Of a DNA stretch of 40,904 bases, positions 23,545-33,509 are shown in pieces (position 1 is the first letter of the stretch; the number at the start of each line of letters is the position of its first letter). The position numbers and the translations under genes were made by a program. The DNA comes from a bacterium. Its GTDB lineage: Bacteria > JAGOBX01. The notes beneath the pieces are model-generated. The model saw only the letters and a list, made by a program, of their open reading frames with translations. It was not told the DNA's origin and made no database searches. The DNA lies in assembly GCA_029551925.1 (NCBI GenBank), contig JAKPEO010000127.1, positions 1 through 40,904 of the forward strand, written 5' to 3'.

Positions 23545-24372
23545 ATGGAATTGGAATTTAATAAGATTATCCTTGCATTTTTGCTAACTTTAATCGCTGG
23601 ATTATCTACTGGCATTGGCAGCGCATTGGCGTTTTTTACTAAATCAACAAATAAAAAATTTTTGTCTGTTGCTTTGGGATTATCCGCCGGCGTAATGATT
23701 TATGTATCGTTTGTTGAGATACTTAATAAATCAAAAGAATTATTGACAACTGAATTTGGCGCGTTAAAAGGCGAAATTTTTACTATGCTTGCGTTTTTTA
23801 GCGGAATTTTTTTAATTGCTGTAATTGATAAATTCGTGCCGTCTTTTGAAAATCCGCACGAAATAAAAACAGTTGAAGATATGACCGCAACATCTTCAAA
23901 ATTTATATCTGCGCATTCTAAAACTAAACTTATGCGTATGGGCTTGATGTCAGCAATTGCTATTGCAATACATAATTTTCCAGAAGGGCTCGCAACTTTT
24001 ATTGCAGCTTTGAATGAGCCGCAATTAGGAATATCAATTACAATTGCTATTGCTATTCATAATATACCAGAAGGTATTGCAGTGTCTGTGCCTTTATATT
24101 TTGCTACTAACAATAAAAAAAAAGCGTTTTTTTATTCTTTTCTTTCAGGGCTCGCTGAACCGCTCGGCGCTGTTTTGGGCTTTACAGTTTTATCGTTTTT
24201 TATTAATAATGCGATTTTCGGATTATTATTTGGTCTTGTTGCAGGTATTATGGTGTTTATTTCAATTGATGAATTATTGCCTACGGCCCGCGAATACGGC
24301 GAACATCATTTATCTATTTATGGCTTAATTGCTGGTATGATTATTATGGCTGTTAGTTTGATACTATTTTAA
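23545..24372 (+). CDS. zupT: ZIP-family zinc/divalent metal transporter
   Basis: A 275-residue inner-membrane transporter with about eight helices, for uptake of zinc and related metals. The two metal-binding signatures are clear: HNFPEGLATF in helix 4 and HNIPEGIAVSVPLYFA in helix 5. The N-terminus (ILAFLLTLIAGLSTGIGS) and the end (AGIMVFISIDELLPTAREYG) fit ZupT/GufA-type ZIP proteins. There is no clear ribosome-binding site before the ATG, and no Zur-type operator was recognised. It sits alone between the flagellin and prfB operons. Confidence 0.93.
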   Translation: MELEFNKIILAFLLTLIAGLSTGIGSALAFFTKSTNKKFLSVALGLSAGVMIYVSFVEILNKSKELLTTEFGALKGEIFTMLAFFSGIFLIAVIDKFVPSFENPHEIKTVEDMTATSSKFISAHSKTKLMRMGLMSAIAIAIHNFPEGLATFIAALNEPQLGISITIAIAIHNIPEGIAVSVPLYFATNNKKKAFFYSFLSGLAEPLGAVLGFTVLSFFINNAIFGLLFGLVAGIMVFISIDELLPTAREYGEHHLSIYGLIAGMIIMAVSLILF

Positions 24373-24428
24373 TCATTTATTAATTGTCAATTTTTTAGTT
24401 TTTATATTTAGATAATCTTATTTTTTTC

Positions 24429-24457
24429 TTGTTTTTTTAAAATGATGATTTTAAAAT
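24429..24457 (+). promoter_or_regulatory. Probable promoter of the prfB-ftsEX-envC operon
   Basis: TTGTTT (24429-24434) and TAAAAT (24452-24457) are 17 bp apart, about 36 bp before the prfB ATG. The surroundings are A/T-rich, so this is moderate evidence only. Confidence 0.5.
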
Positions 24458-24492
24458 AAATCCGTATTTTTTAGATTTTTGGGTGATGATAG

Positions 24493-25597
24493 ATGACGCT
24501 TGACGAATTGAAGATTCAATATAAAAATATTGAAAAGATGTTAGATGATATTAGGAGGTATCTTTGACTACGATAGAAGTGTCGAAGAATTAAATAAATT
24601 AGAAAAAGATACTGAAACCTCTGAATTTTGGAATGATATAAAAAAAGCTGCGCAGATAAATAAAAAAATCACTAAATTGAAAGAAAAGATTGAGTTATTT
24701 GAAAAAATAAAAAAAGAGATTCAGGATATAACCGCTGGATTAGAACTTTTGGCCGAATGCGAAGATAATGATTTATTAAAGACAATAGAAAATCAAATTA
24801 CGCAGTTATTAACTCTGTTTGAAAAAATAGAAATAGAGACCGTATTTAATGACGAAATATATTTGAGTAATGCTATATTAAATATACATCCGGGCGCTGG
24901 CGGCACAGAATCGCAGGATTGGGCGCAGATGCTTTATAGAATGTATTTGTATTGGTGCGAAAAAAATAATTATGAAACAGAATTATTAGATTATCAAGAC
25001 GGCGAAGAAGCGGGCATTAAAAATGTGACGATATTAGTAAAAGGGAAATATGCTTATGGTTATTTATCGGCTGAACAAGGCATACATAGATTGGTAAGAA
25101 TATCGCCGTTTGATGCTAATGCTCGGAGGCATACGAGTTTTGCTGCAGTTTCAGTTTTGCCTGAAATTGATCAAGAAATAGAAATAGAAGTGCGCGACGA
25201 AGATTTGAAAATAGACACATATCGCGCGTCAGGCGCAGGCGGTCAGCATGTTAATAAAACTGAATCAGCGATAAGAATTACACATTTGCCGAGCGGTATA
25301 GTAGTGCAGTGTCAATCAGACCGCAGCCAGCATAAAAATAAAGCAAATGCAATGAAAATTTTAAAAGCAAAATTATATGAAAAACAATTGCGTGAAAAAA
25401 ATGAAGAACTCACAAAAATTTCAGGCGAAAAATCAGATATTGCTTGGGGGCATCAGATTAGGTCTTACATTTTTCAGCCCTATACATTAGTAAAAGACCA
25501 TCGTACTGATATTGAAGTCGGCAATATTCAATCAGTAATGGACGGAAATATAGATGTATTTATTAAGGGGTATTTAAAGGAAAGGATAAAAAAATGA
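24493..25597 (+). CDS. prfB: Peptide chain release factor 2, with programmed +1 frameshift
   Basis: RF2 ends translation at UGA and UAA codons. The gene starts at ATG 24493 and meets an in-frame TGA after 24 codons (24565-24567). The sequence there, AGGAGG-TAT-CTT-TGA-C, is the classic prfB shift site: an internal Shine-Dalgarno 3 bases before CTT, then TGA followed by C. Moving one base forward at 24566 continues in the frame that ends at 25597, for 367 residues, normal for RF2. Hallmarks are the SPF tripeptide (RISPFDANARRH) that reads the stop codon and GAGGQHVNKTESA with the GGQ that releases the peptide. The shift lets RF2 regulate its own level. It leads an operon, overlapping the next gene by 4 bases. 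Confidence 0.97.
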
Positions 25598-27162
25598 AAG
25601 AAAAAATACTGTATAAAATTAAAGTAGTTTTTTACAGCGCGCTTGTTATATCTATTGTTTTAAATACAATTATTTATTTTTGGAATTTGTATATAAAGAA
25701 AGTTAATAACAATGTAAGTTTGTGTATGCAAATAGATATAGCGAATTATTTTGATTTAGACGATACTGCCATTCAAAAGGTAGTAAATGATTATGAAGAA
25801 TTATTTAAAGAATATAAAATATTTAGCGTGTTATTTAGAAAATTTTCTATTGAAGATTTAATTAAAAACGGATATATCACAGTCAAAAACGGTTATGAGA
25901 TATTAGATGATTTTAAAAGTCAGGGAATAGTCAATCCCTATATTTATTTGCAGATAAAAAATAAAAATATCAAGCCGCAGTATACTTATATTTTTGCGCA
26001 TAACCAAAATTTATTTGTAAAACTTTTGCCAGCATTGGAAAATGCATTGAAAAATTATAAAGTCGCGGTTTTTGCGGATTCAAAGTTTCAATATGATGGC
26101 GATATATCGTATAATTATATAATCGAAATTAATACGCTTAAAGAAAATATTATAGAAGAATATCTTTTTTATCCTGACGAATTAATAAAAAAATTTTATG
26201 AAAAAAATATACATATTGCGCTGCTTGACCCTGATTTTTTGGATATTCAGCAAATTTATGATTTTCGTCTTACCGCTGTAATAGCGAAAAATACAATAAC
26301 TGAAATAACTGACTTTAAAAAAATCAGTCCGACAAATTTAACTATCGTTTTTGATGATAATAGATATTATGCTTTCAATTATCCGAATAAAGAAAAATAT
26401 TTGGCTATTACAGACACTTTGATAAAACGAAAAAATATATTTTATAAAAAATTGTTTTCTAATTATTATCAAATGTTGATTTATGTGCCTATTAATAAAT
26501 CAAAAGAAAAAATTGCAAATGATTTGCTGGAAATAAATAATTTTTTGAAAGAAAATAATTTGAAACTTTTGAAGCATTCGGAAATAAAACGCGTGTCATT
26601 TTTTCATATGGATACTTTTTTATTTATAATCAATACCTTGATTATTTTGTCATTTTATTTGATTTTATCATTGAAAGACGAGCGGCTGCTATTTATCGGA
26701 TATTTAGGTGTTTTCTTGGCATTTACTATTTATATGTTGAAGATACAATTTTTGACTTCTAAAATGATAGTGTGGGCAATGGGCGGCATCCAAATAATAG
26801 CAATACAAATATTTTTTAGCATCATTGGCAACAAAAAAATTGAGAATATTGTTAAAGGAATAATTTTAGTTTTTGCTTTTTATTATTTATCTGTGATTTC
26901 TACCGGCGAATATATGTATTCATTATTGAATATTCCGGATTTGGCAAAAAATATAATGATAATTTTTCAGTTATTGTCATTTATTTTTGGATTATATGTA
27001 TATCGTAAAAAATTTGAAACTGAATGGATATTTAATATGATACAAATAATGATGCTTATAACTTTTGTTATAATAATTTTTCGCAATGAAATGGGATTAA
27101 GTGAATTATTTGTTAATTTTTATAATAAAATAATTAGAACTATTTTGCTGGCGCTGAAATGA
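25594..27162 (+). CDS. DUF5693-like membrane protein
   Basis: A 522-residue protein of unknown function. One N-terminal helix (about 12-30) precedes a large outside domain of about 300 residues (FSIEDLIKNGYITVKNGYEIL; then ALLDPDFLDIQQIYDF), and about six membrane helices follow from residue 340. The pattern, with the phrase 'G.itv.nG.e', resembles DUF5693 proteins of Gram-positive bacteria; this is by memory, not by alignment. It overlaps prfB and ftsE by 4 bases each, so it is translated with them and may act in the envelope with FtsEX. Confidence 0.6.
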   Translation: MKEKILYKIKVVFYSALVISIVLNTIIYFWNLYIKKVNNNVSLCMQIDIANYFDLDDTAIQKVVNDYEELFKEYKIFSVLFRKFSIEDLIKNGYITVKNGYEILDDFKSQGIVNPYIYLQIKNKNIKPQYTYIFAHNQNLFVKLLPALENALKNYKVAVFADSKFQYDGDISYNYIIEINTLKENIIEEYLFYPDELIKKFYEKNIHIALLDPDFLDIQQIYDFRLTAVIAKNTITEITDFKKISPTNLTIVFDDNRYYAFNYPNKEKYLAITDTLIKRKNIFYKKLFSNYYQMLIYVPINKSKEKIANDLLEINNFLKENNLKLLKHSEIKRVSFFHMDTFLFIINTLIILSFYLILSLKDERLLFIGYLGVFLAFTIYMLKIQFLTSKMIVWAMGGIQIIAIQIFFSIIGNKKIENIVKGIILVFAFYYLSVISTGEYMYSLLNIPDLAKNIMIIFQLLSFIFGLYVYRKKFETEWIFNMIQIMMLITFVIIIFRNEMGLSELFVNFYNKIIRTILLALK

Positions 27163-27851
27163 TAAAATTTGTAAATATAAGTAAATGGTATCAAGATAAT
27201 ACTATTAAAGCATTAGATAATATTAATATTGAAATTAATCGCGGAGAATTAGTATTTTTAACAGGTGCGAGCGGTTCTGGAAAAACTACATTTTTACAAT
27301 TAATTTATCGCGGTATTTATCCTACTGCCGGCGAGATATATGTAGAAAATCAAGAAATTACAGAGTTGCCTGATAGAAAAGTGCCGATGATTAGAAAAAA
27401 AATCGGAGTAGTATTTCAAGATTTTAAATTGCTTTATAAAAAAACAGTGTTTGAAAATGTCGCTTATATAATGAAAATTATGAATGAAAAAAAAAGTATG
27501 ATAAATCTAAAAACTGAAAATATATTGAAAGAAGTGGGATTATGGTATAAAAAAGATTATTTACCGCATACTTTGAGCGCAGGCGAACAGCAGCGTTTAT
27601 CTATTGCGCGGGCATTAGTGAATAACCCGCCGATAATTCTGGCTGACGAACCGACAGGCAATCTTGATTTTGACAATGCTTTGAATGTTATGGAACTATT
27701 TAAAAAATTGCATTATAAAGCAGCTACGATTATTATAGTTACGCATAATTTAGAACTGCCGAAATTATTTAATGGTCGGCATATAAAATTGATAGACGGC
27801 AGTATAGTTTATGATAGCATTAAAGATAATACTAATACTAAACAGGAATAA
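27159..27851 (+). CDS. ftsE: Cell-division ABC ATPase FtsE
   Basis: The 230-residue ATPase of FtsEX, bound at the inner face of the membrane at the division site. All ABC motifs are present: Walker [10 protein letters not shown] (39-47), Q loop VVFQDF, signature [15 protein letters not shown], Walker [13 protein letters not shown] and the H loop VTHN. ATP use drives FtsX, which turns on septal wall hydrolases through outside partners such as EnvC. Order prfB-...-ftsE-ftsX-envC supports the call. It overlaps the preceding gene by 4 bases. Confidence 0.95.
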   Translation: MIKFVNISKWYQDNTIKALDNINIEINRGELVFLTGASGSGKTTFLQLIYRGIYPTAGEIYVENQEITELPDRKVPMIRKKIGVVFQDFKLLYKKTVFENVAYIMKIMNEKKSMINLKTENILKEVGLWYKKDYLPHTLSAGEQQRLSIARALVNNPPIILADEPTGNLDFDNALNVMELFKKLHYKAATIIIVTHNLELPKLFNGRHIKLIDGSIVYDSIKDNTNTKQE

Positions 27852-27859
27852 TTTTTTAA

Positions 27860-28750
27860 ATGTTTTTTTTTATTAAAGAAGGTATTTTGAATTTTTTTAG
27901 AAATAAATATACTAATCTGCTTGTGCTATTAGTGTTGTCTGTTTCAATTTTTTTCGCTTCGCTATTTTATTTGCTTTCTAAAAATATCGATTATTTACTT
28001 GAGCAAATTAAACGAGATATATCGATAATCGTTTATTTAGATGATAATATTAGCCTTGCGCAGAGACAAAAAATAGAAGAAGAATTAAAAACATTGCAAT
28101 CAATTATCGAAATGATAAAGTTTATTGATAAAGACGCGGCATTGGAAGATTTGCGAATGAAATCAAAGGAATTGCCGCAGTTGATAGAAGGAATAATAGA
28201 TAATCCGCTGCCAGCTTATTATGAAATAGAATTGAAGAAAATAGACGATAAAATAATAACAGCTTTCAAACAAATATTTTCAAATCTTGCCGGTATTGAA
28301 TCGGTTGATTACGGCGAAAAAAATCTTTATAGATTGGAAGAATTGCGCAAAAAAATCAATATTACAATGATCTCTGTGAGCGTTATAATGGCGTTATTTA
28401 TTTTGTTTATTATTTATAATATTCAGCAGTTAGCGATATTCAATCGCCGCGAAGAAATAGAAATCCAAAAAATGATAGGCGCTACAAAAATGAATATTAG
28501 ATTGCCGTTTTTGATAGAAACCCTGATAATTATAATAATTTCGATTATTCTTGCGCAGGGCTTTTTATTCGCTATTTACAAAGGAATAACAAATAATATT
28601 ATAAATTATTCATTTTTTAAAAATTATAATCTGCTATTTTTTGATAAATACGAATTGCTATATATTTTTTGCGGATTTTGTTTTATCGCGATATTTGCCG
28701 CTGTAATAGCAGTTTCAAAATTTTTGAATATGACAACTGATGAAGATTAG
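27860..28750 (+). CDS. ftsX: Cell-division membrane protein FtsX
   Basis: The 296-residue membrane partner of FtsE. It has the expected layout: a first membrane helix (about 18-40), an outside loop of about 120 residues (FKQIFSNLAGIESVDYGEKN), then three helices. The conserved cytoplasmic stretch REEIEIQKMIGATKMNIRLPFLIE is the FtsX/MacB-type coupling segment. The outside loop binds the hydrolase regulator, here most likely EnvC from the next gene, which overlaps by 11 bases. AGGA lies about 13 bases before the ATG. Confidence 0.93.
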   Translation: MFFFIKEGILNFFRNKYTNLLVLLVLSVSIFFASLFYLLSKNIDYLLEQIKRDISIIVYLDDNISLAQRQKIEEELKTLQSIIEMIKFIDKDAALEDLRMKSKELPQLIEGIIDNPLPAYYEIELKKIDDKIITAFKQIFSNLAGIESVDYGEKNLYRLEELRKKINITMISVSVIMALFILFIIYNIQQLAIFNRREEIEIQKMIGATKMNIRLPFLIETLIIIIISIILAQGFLFAIYKGITNNIINYSFFKNYNLLFFDKYELLYIFCGFCFIAIFAAVIAVSKFLNMTTDED

Positions 28751-30074
28751 AAAAGTATATATCTTTCCGCTACTAATATTTTTTTTTATATTTGATATTT
28801 GCAGTATCAATGCAGTTTACTGCGCTAAAAAAACAAATTCTACGCAGATAAAAAAAACAAACTCGTTGCGGCAGCAGCCACAACAGCCACAGCAACAGCA
28901 GCCGCCAAAAAAAAATGACAATATTAGCGAATTAGAATTGAAATTAAAAAAATTAAAAGAAGAAACTCAAAAAAAAGACAAAGCAAAAGAATTGAATTTG
29001 GCAGAAATAATGAGACTCGCTAATCAAATAGAATTTGAAAAAGACCGTGAAAAAAATATTACGAGCGAGTTGAATACGCTTGACAGAAAAATCGCAGAAA
29101 AAAATAAACTAATAAAAGAATTAGAAATCGAACTTGAAGAATTAAATAAAACGCTAAATATCTTAATGCAGAATATAGACGATTTAGAAAAACGGTTAGC
29201 TTCGCAGAAATCGAATCTTGCGAAAAGAATAAGGACAATGTATAAAGAATATAAGAAAAATTCTGAGCTTTATATTTTATTGCATTTATTAGAATCTGAT
29301 AATATTGCGGAATTTCGTAAAAGATTGAAATTTTCTAATGTGATAGTCGCTAATGACCGCCGAATAATAGACCAGATTATGTTTTCAATTAATGAACTGT
29401 CATTGAAAAAAAAAGAACAGGAACGGCTTAAAGATCAGCAGACGAAAATGATAGAAGAGCAGGAAACGCAAAAACGCGAATTTTTGAAAATGCGTAAGGA
29501 TCGAGAAAATATGTTGAGTATTATTTTGAAAAATCAAAAGACATACAATCAAGAAATAGAATTGCGCCGCCGACAGATGCGAGTAATTGAAGCCGCGATA
29601 AATAGTTTGCTGTTAGAACAAAAACAAACTGCGGAATTAATAGAATTAGCAAAATTAGATTTTAAAAATCGCAAAGGTAAATTATCATGGCCATTGAAAA
29701 TGACAAAAGAAAATAAGATACTCGCATATTTTGAAGATAAAGACAAAAAATACAAATATGAACTAAAAAATGACGGGATAGAAATTAAATGCCGAGAAAA
29801 TCAAGAAGTTTATTCTGTCGCGGAAGGCATTGTATTATTTGCCGGCTGGATAGATTCATTTGGTTATACAATTATTATTTCGCACGGCGCCGGCTATATA
29901 ACTTTATACGCTCATCTAAATTCTATTGAAATTAAAGTTAATGATAAAGTTAAGCCGGGAGCATTAATCGGCAGAGCCGGAGATACCGGCTCGCTTGTCG
30001 GCACAAGTTTATTCTTTCAGATACGCGAAAATAAAATACCAGTTGACCCTTTGCTTTGGCTCTCAAAAAATTAG
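28740..30074 (+). CDS. envC: EnvC-like murein hydrolase activator
   Basis: A 444-residue exported protein: signal peptide (about 1-29), a Gln/Pro-rich linker (about 44-57, QQPQQPQQQQPPKK), a long coiled coil (about 65-300) as in EnvC, and a C-terminal LytM/M23 domain (about 320-444; GWIDSFGYTIIISHGAGYITLYAHLN). The metal-binding residues of active M23 peptidases are mostly missing: no H-x3-D, and the final HxH strand reads SLFFQIRE. This matches EnvC-type regulators, which activate amidases instead of cutting peptidoglycan. FtsEX probably controls it. It is the last gene of the operon. Confidence 0.9.
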   Translation: MKIRKVYIFPLLIFFFIFDICSINAVYCAKKTNSTQIKKTNSLRQQPQQPQQQQPPKKNDNISELELKLKKLKEETQKKDKAKELNLAEIMRLANQIEFEKDREKNITSELNTLDRKIAEKNKLIKELEIELEELNKTLNILMQNIDDLEKRLASQKSNLAKRIRTMYKEYKKNSELYILLHLLESDNIAEFRKRLKFSNVIVANDRRIIDQIMFSINELSLKKKEQERLKDQQTKMIEEQETQKREFLKMRKDRENMLSIILKNQKTYNQEIELRRRQMRVIEAAINSLLLEQKQTAELIELAKLDFKNRKGKLSWPLKMTKENKILAYFEDKDKKYKYELKNDGIEIKCRENQEVYSVAEGIVLFAGWIDSFGYTIIISHGAGYITLYAHLNSIEIKVNDKVKPGALIGRAGDTGSLVGTSLFFQIRENKIPVDPLLWLSKN

Positions 30075-30107
30075 CGCGTAAAAAAGTAGAAAGTGAATTT
30101 ATTGTTT

Positions 30108-30902
30108 TTAAATTTCGCGCGGCGGATAATTTGTTAATTTTATATTTTTTATATTTTTGAGATTCGGCTCGTCGATATTTAGATATAATGTCTTTTGGAA
30201 ATCTAATGACTGATGTCTTGCAGATAAATTTTTGAAATATTCATAATTTTTGGAATAATAATTATTAGTTATTTTTATTTCAGTTTGCAATTTTAATTTT
30301 TCTTTTGTTTTTTGCGCTGCGCCGCGTAAATTTAGTTCGCCTGTTGAATTAAGTTTGGTAATCGTAAAAGAATTGTCTATATTATTAATTTCCAAATCTA
30401 TTAATAAATCTTTTTGCCTGAATTCAGGTATTTTAACGCCTACTAAGAAAATTATTGAAATTTCCTGCCAGCCGCTTTGTTCAGATACTTTTACATCATA
30501 ACATAAAATTTTAATTTTTTGATTTTTTAGGTTGTATATTAGTTTGCCATTCGAAATATTTATATTACCGAATTTTTGAGATATTGCGGCATTTTCAAAT
30601 TCAACAGATATAGCGCGGTTATCAGAAGACAGCAATTCCTGAATTTTAATTTTTGAAAAATCGCAGTTAATTTTTATAGGCATTTGTTGAAATACTAATT
30701 CTAAATTATGATGACGCAGCGCAAAATCAAGAATATTAATGTTTGCTTTATCGCTTGATATATTAATCCCGCGTTTTTTCAGCGTATTTGTTAAATACTC
30801 ACTAATTATTTGATTAGGTGGAAAGTAAAAATAAAGGGCTGTTATAATTATTAAAACGCCGAAAATTAGATAATATCGAAATTTTAGATTTCGTAACAGC
30901 AT
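30108..30902 (-). CDS. GspN-like protein of the type II secretion/pilus system
   Basis: A 264-residue inner-membrane protein: one N-terminal helix (YYLIFGVLIIITALYFYF), then an outside beta-rich region with AsmA-like strands (ISVEFENAAISQKFGNINISNG; TKLNSTGELNLRGA). The layout and its place at the end of a secretin operon fit GspN of type II secretion systems, whose role is not settled. The ATG at 30902 is preferred; a TTG two codons earlier is possible. It starts 9 bp after pilQ. Confidence 0.65.
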   Translation of the reverse strand: MLLRNLKFRYYLIFGVLIIITALYFYFPPNQIISEYLTNTLKKRGINISSDKANINILDFALRHHNLELVFQQMPIKINCDFSKIKIQELLSSDNRAISVEFENAAISQKFGNINISNGKLIYNLKNQKIKILCYDVKVSEQSGWQEISIIFLVGVKIPEFRQKDLLIDLEINNIDNSFTITKLNSTGELNLRGAAQKTKEKLKLQTEIKITNNYYSKNYEYFKNLSARHQSLDFQKTLYLNIDEPNLKNIKNIKLTNYPPREI

Positions 30903-30911
30903 CCACAAAAT

Positions 30912-33506
30912 TTAATATTCGAGAGTGTCAATATGCATAAGCTCTGTCTGTTCAGTTGCGCGATTGAGATAATCTTTTTCTTTGTCTGATATAATATTTG
31001 ATTTTGTAATAATTGTCGGAGTAATGAAAATTATAAGTTCTGTTTTTTTGATAGTAGTTGTGCGGTGCGCAAAGAATAAATTAAGAACAGGGATTTTATT
31101 AAGTATTGGCACGCCAGCATTAGAAGTAACAAGATTATTTTTGATTAATCCGCCAATCGCTATTGTATTGCCGTTTTCAATAACAATAGTAGTTTTCGCT
31201 TCGCGTTTGATTATATCCACTCCATCAGAAGTCAACACTGATTTTCGCGCTTCATTGACTTTTGGTGCGATTTCTAATGTAATATACGAATCGCTGTTAA
31301 TGCGCGGCAGCACTTCTAATTCAATACCTACTTCGCTACGGATTTGATTTCTGTAAATTGTGCCTGATTGCGATTCTGTGGTTTGCAAACCTGTGATAAT
31401 ATCATCAGAAATTTTTATTACTGCTTTTTGATTGTCTAATGTCGCTATTCGCGGCGAAGATAATAAATTTAGATTGCTGTTAGAATCCAAATTTTTCAAA
31501 AATAAATTGAATTGATTGATAGTTAATGTCCCGTAAGTTGGTTTCCAATTAGTTAAATTATAAGAAATAGGATTATCTACTTTTATATTTACATTTCCGA
31601 ACTGAGACCAATCAATACCGAGCGAATTGTCTTTATCCAATCCGACTTCTATAAATTTCGCTTCTATTAATACTTGCTTGACAGGCACATCTAATTTTTT
31701 TATTACTTCGTCTATTACTTGAAAATACGATAAAATATTGGTATTTATAATTAATGAGTTTGTTCGTTCGTCTATAACGATTCTAAAAAAGTTATTTTTA
31801 TGCGTCTTTAAAGCAGTATGCGTTTCTAATATTTTTTCTAATGTTTCTTTAACATTTGCGACTTTTGCGTAATTTAATGTATATACTTTTGTATGAGACG
31901 CTTCAATATCATTTCGCGTAGCTACATCGATTTTTTCTATAATATTTTCTATTTGCTCAACATATTCTTTTACACCTGTTACAATTACAATATTGATATT
32001 ATCGTCAAAATCTATGATGCCCGAACCGCTTGGAGTCAATCTGCTGATTACATTTTTCGCTGACGACGCTGTCATATATTTTAACTTTATTATTTTTGTC
32101 TCTTCAAAAAATTCGTTTTTCTTTTTATCCCATAATTCTTTTGAATCTAAATGTTTTATTACAGCATTAACTTTGTCAATGTATTCTTGTAAATCAGTTA
32201 TCATTAGTGAATTTGAAGACCGTAAAATTTCTATTGTGCCGTTTTTTGATAATATTGTCTTTATTGGTTTTGCCGCTTCTTCAACAAATGCAAATTGCAA
32301 TTTGTAGATTTTAGTAGTAAATGTATTCGGTAAATTTAATAATACTTGCGTAGGCGCTACTTTTATTATATTTCCTTCGATTAAATATGAATAACCATTG
32401 ACTTTTAAAATGCTGTCTAATGCATCTAATAGCGGAGTGTTTTTCAATGACACTGTTATCTTTGCTGAAATATCAGAACTTACAACAATATTCATACCTG
32501 TAGCTTGCGCTATTAAACGCAGGACATTGTGTATATCAGCGTCTTTTAGATCAAGTGTAATTAAATTTTGAGTATTGTGCGATTGTTCCTGCTCTTGCTT
32601 TTGTGGTATTGCAGACGGTGCAGATGAAGCAGCAGAAAGCATAACTGCCGTAGATGTTGTGGTTTGACGCGGTTGCTGCTGCTGAATTTTTTGCGATAAA
32701 TTATCGGATTTTATTTCTGATTTTTCTTGCTGGTCGATATTAGTTTTTTTTGAAGAAGCGGGTGTTTGCGGTTTTGGGACAATATCGATAATTTCTCTTT
32801 TTTTCGGCTCTTTTGCAGTTATCTCTTTATTTTCTGCTTGTTTTGGCGCTTGGTCTTTTGTTTGAATTTGTTGATTTTGCGGCTGTTGTTCCTCTGTTTT
32901 TAATATTGGCTGTTGTTCTTCAATTTTCTTTTCTTCTGGTTGTTTTAATTCGTTTTTTTTTTGTTCTTCTGGCGATTGTTCGGATTGAGTTGTTTGTTCA
33001 TTAAGATTTGAAGAAATTTCGTTCGGATTTTCTTTTGGCAATTCAGTTATTTTTTCTTCTTGATTCTTTTCAATTATTTGGCTGTTAGTATCAGATATTT
33101 TTTTTTGTTCGGAATTATCTAAAATTTGTTTATAAAAAATCACTGTTATTTTCTTTTCGTCTTTTATAACTTCGTATTTGCAATTATAAAATAAATCAAA
33201 AACCAAACGAGCGATAGTAGGTTTAAATTGTCCTAATCTTATTCTTTTTAATGGTTCAATATTTATTTCGTGCTTGCTATTTTTTTTTAGATTTTGCCAT
33301 TTTGCGTCAAAAAAATCTATCACGATTTTTTGAGTTTCTGATAATTCCAAAGTTTCAAAAATTATACTTTCCTGGAGATTCATTTCAAATGTTATTGTAT
33401 TATCAGCTTCATACCATTTAAAAGACGGCTTTAATGTTGCTGCTGTTAAAATACAAAAATTAAAAAATATAAAAATAATAGTTAAATAATATAACTTATT
33501 TTTCAT
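30912..33506 (-). CDS. pilQ: Type IV pilus secretin PilQ
   Basis: The 864-residue outer-membrane channel through which pili pass. Order: signal peptide (1-23); one AMIN domain (about 25-127), which binds peptidoglycan and marks PilQ rather than GspD; a disordered linker of about 180 residues rich in Gln, Glu, Pro and Lys (130-312); the STN domain (about 315-385; LDLKDADIHNVLRLIAQATG); two N domains; and the secretin barrel ending VPILNKIPVLNLFF and IIFITPTII. The linker is long for the family. GGGGAT lies 9 bases before the ATG. Genes before it encode the inner-membrane assembly platform. Confidence 0.93.
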   Translation of the reverse strand: MKNKLYYLTIIFIFFNFCILTAATLKPSFKWYEADNTITFEMNLQESIIFETLELSETQKIVIDFFDAKWQNLKKNSKHEINIEPLKRIRLGQFKPTIARLVFDLFYNCKYEVIKDEKKITVIFYKQILDNSEQKKISDTNSQIIEKNQEEKITELPKENPNEISSNLNEQTTQSEQSPEEQKKNELKQPEEKKIEEQQPILKTEEQQPQNQQIQTKDQAPKQAENKEITAKEPKKREIIDIVPKPQTPASSKKTNIDQQEKSEIKSDNLSQKIQQQQPRQTTTSTAVMLSAASSAPSAIPQKQEQEQSHNTQNLITLDLKDADIHNVLRLIAQATGMNIVVSSDISAKITVSLKNTPLLDALDSILKVNGYSYLIEGNIIKVAPTQVLLNLPNTFTTKIYKLQFAFVEEAAKPIKTILSKNGTIEILRSSNSLMITDLQEYIDKVNAVIKHLDSKELWDKKKNEFFEETKIIKLKYMTASSAKNVISRLTPSGSGIIDFDDNINIVIVTGVKEYVEQIENIIEKIDVATRNDIEASHTKVYTLNYAKVANVKETLEKILETHTALKTHKNNFFRIVIDERTNSLIINTNILSYFQVIDEVIKKLDVPVKQVLIEAKFIEVGLDKDNSLGIDWSQFGNVNIKVDNPISYNLTNWKPTYGTLTINQFNLFLKNLDSNSNLNLLSSPRIATLDNQKAVIKISDDIITGLQTTESQSGTIYRNQIRSEVGIELEVLPRINSDSYITLEIAPKVNEARKSVLTSDGVDIIKREAKTTIVIENGNTIAIGGLIKNNLVTSNAGVPILNKIPVLNLFFAHRTTTIKKTELIIFITPTIITKSNIISDKEKDYLNRATEQTELMHIDTLEY

Positions 33507-33509
33507 AGT

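Noticed and set aside
24493-24567. In-frame TGA in prfB, considered as a disrupting mutation
   Set aside because: The surrounding sequence is the known RF2 shift site, so the stop is programmed.
30072-30120. Inverted repeat TAGCGCG ... CGCGC between envC and the GspN-like gene, considered as a shared terminator
   Set aside because: Only five base pairs separated by almost 40 bases, with no T run; too weak to call.
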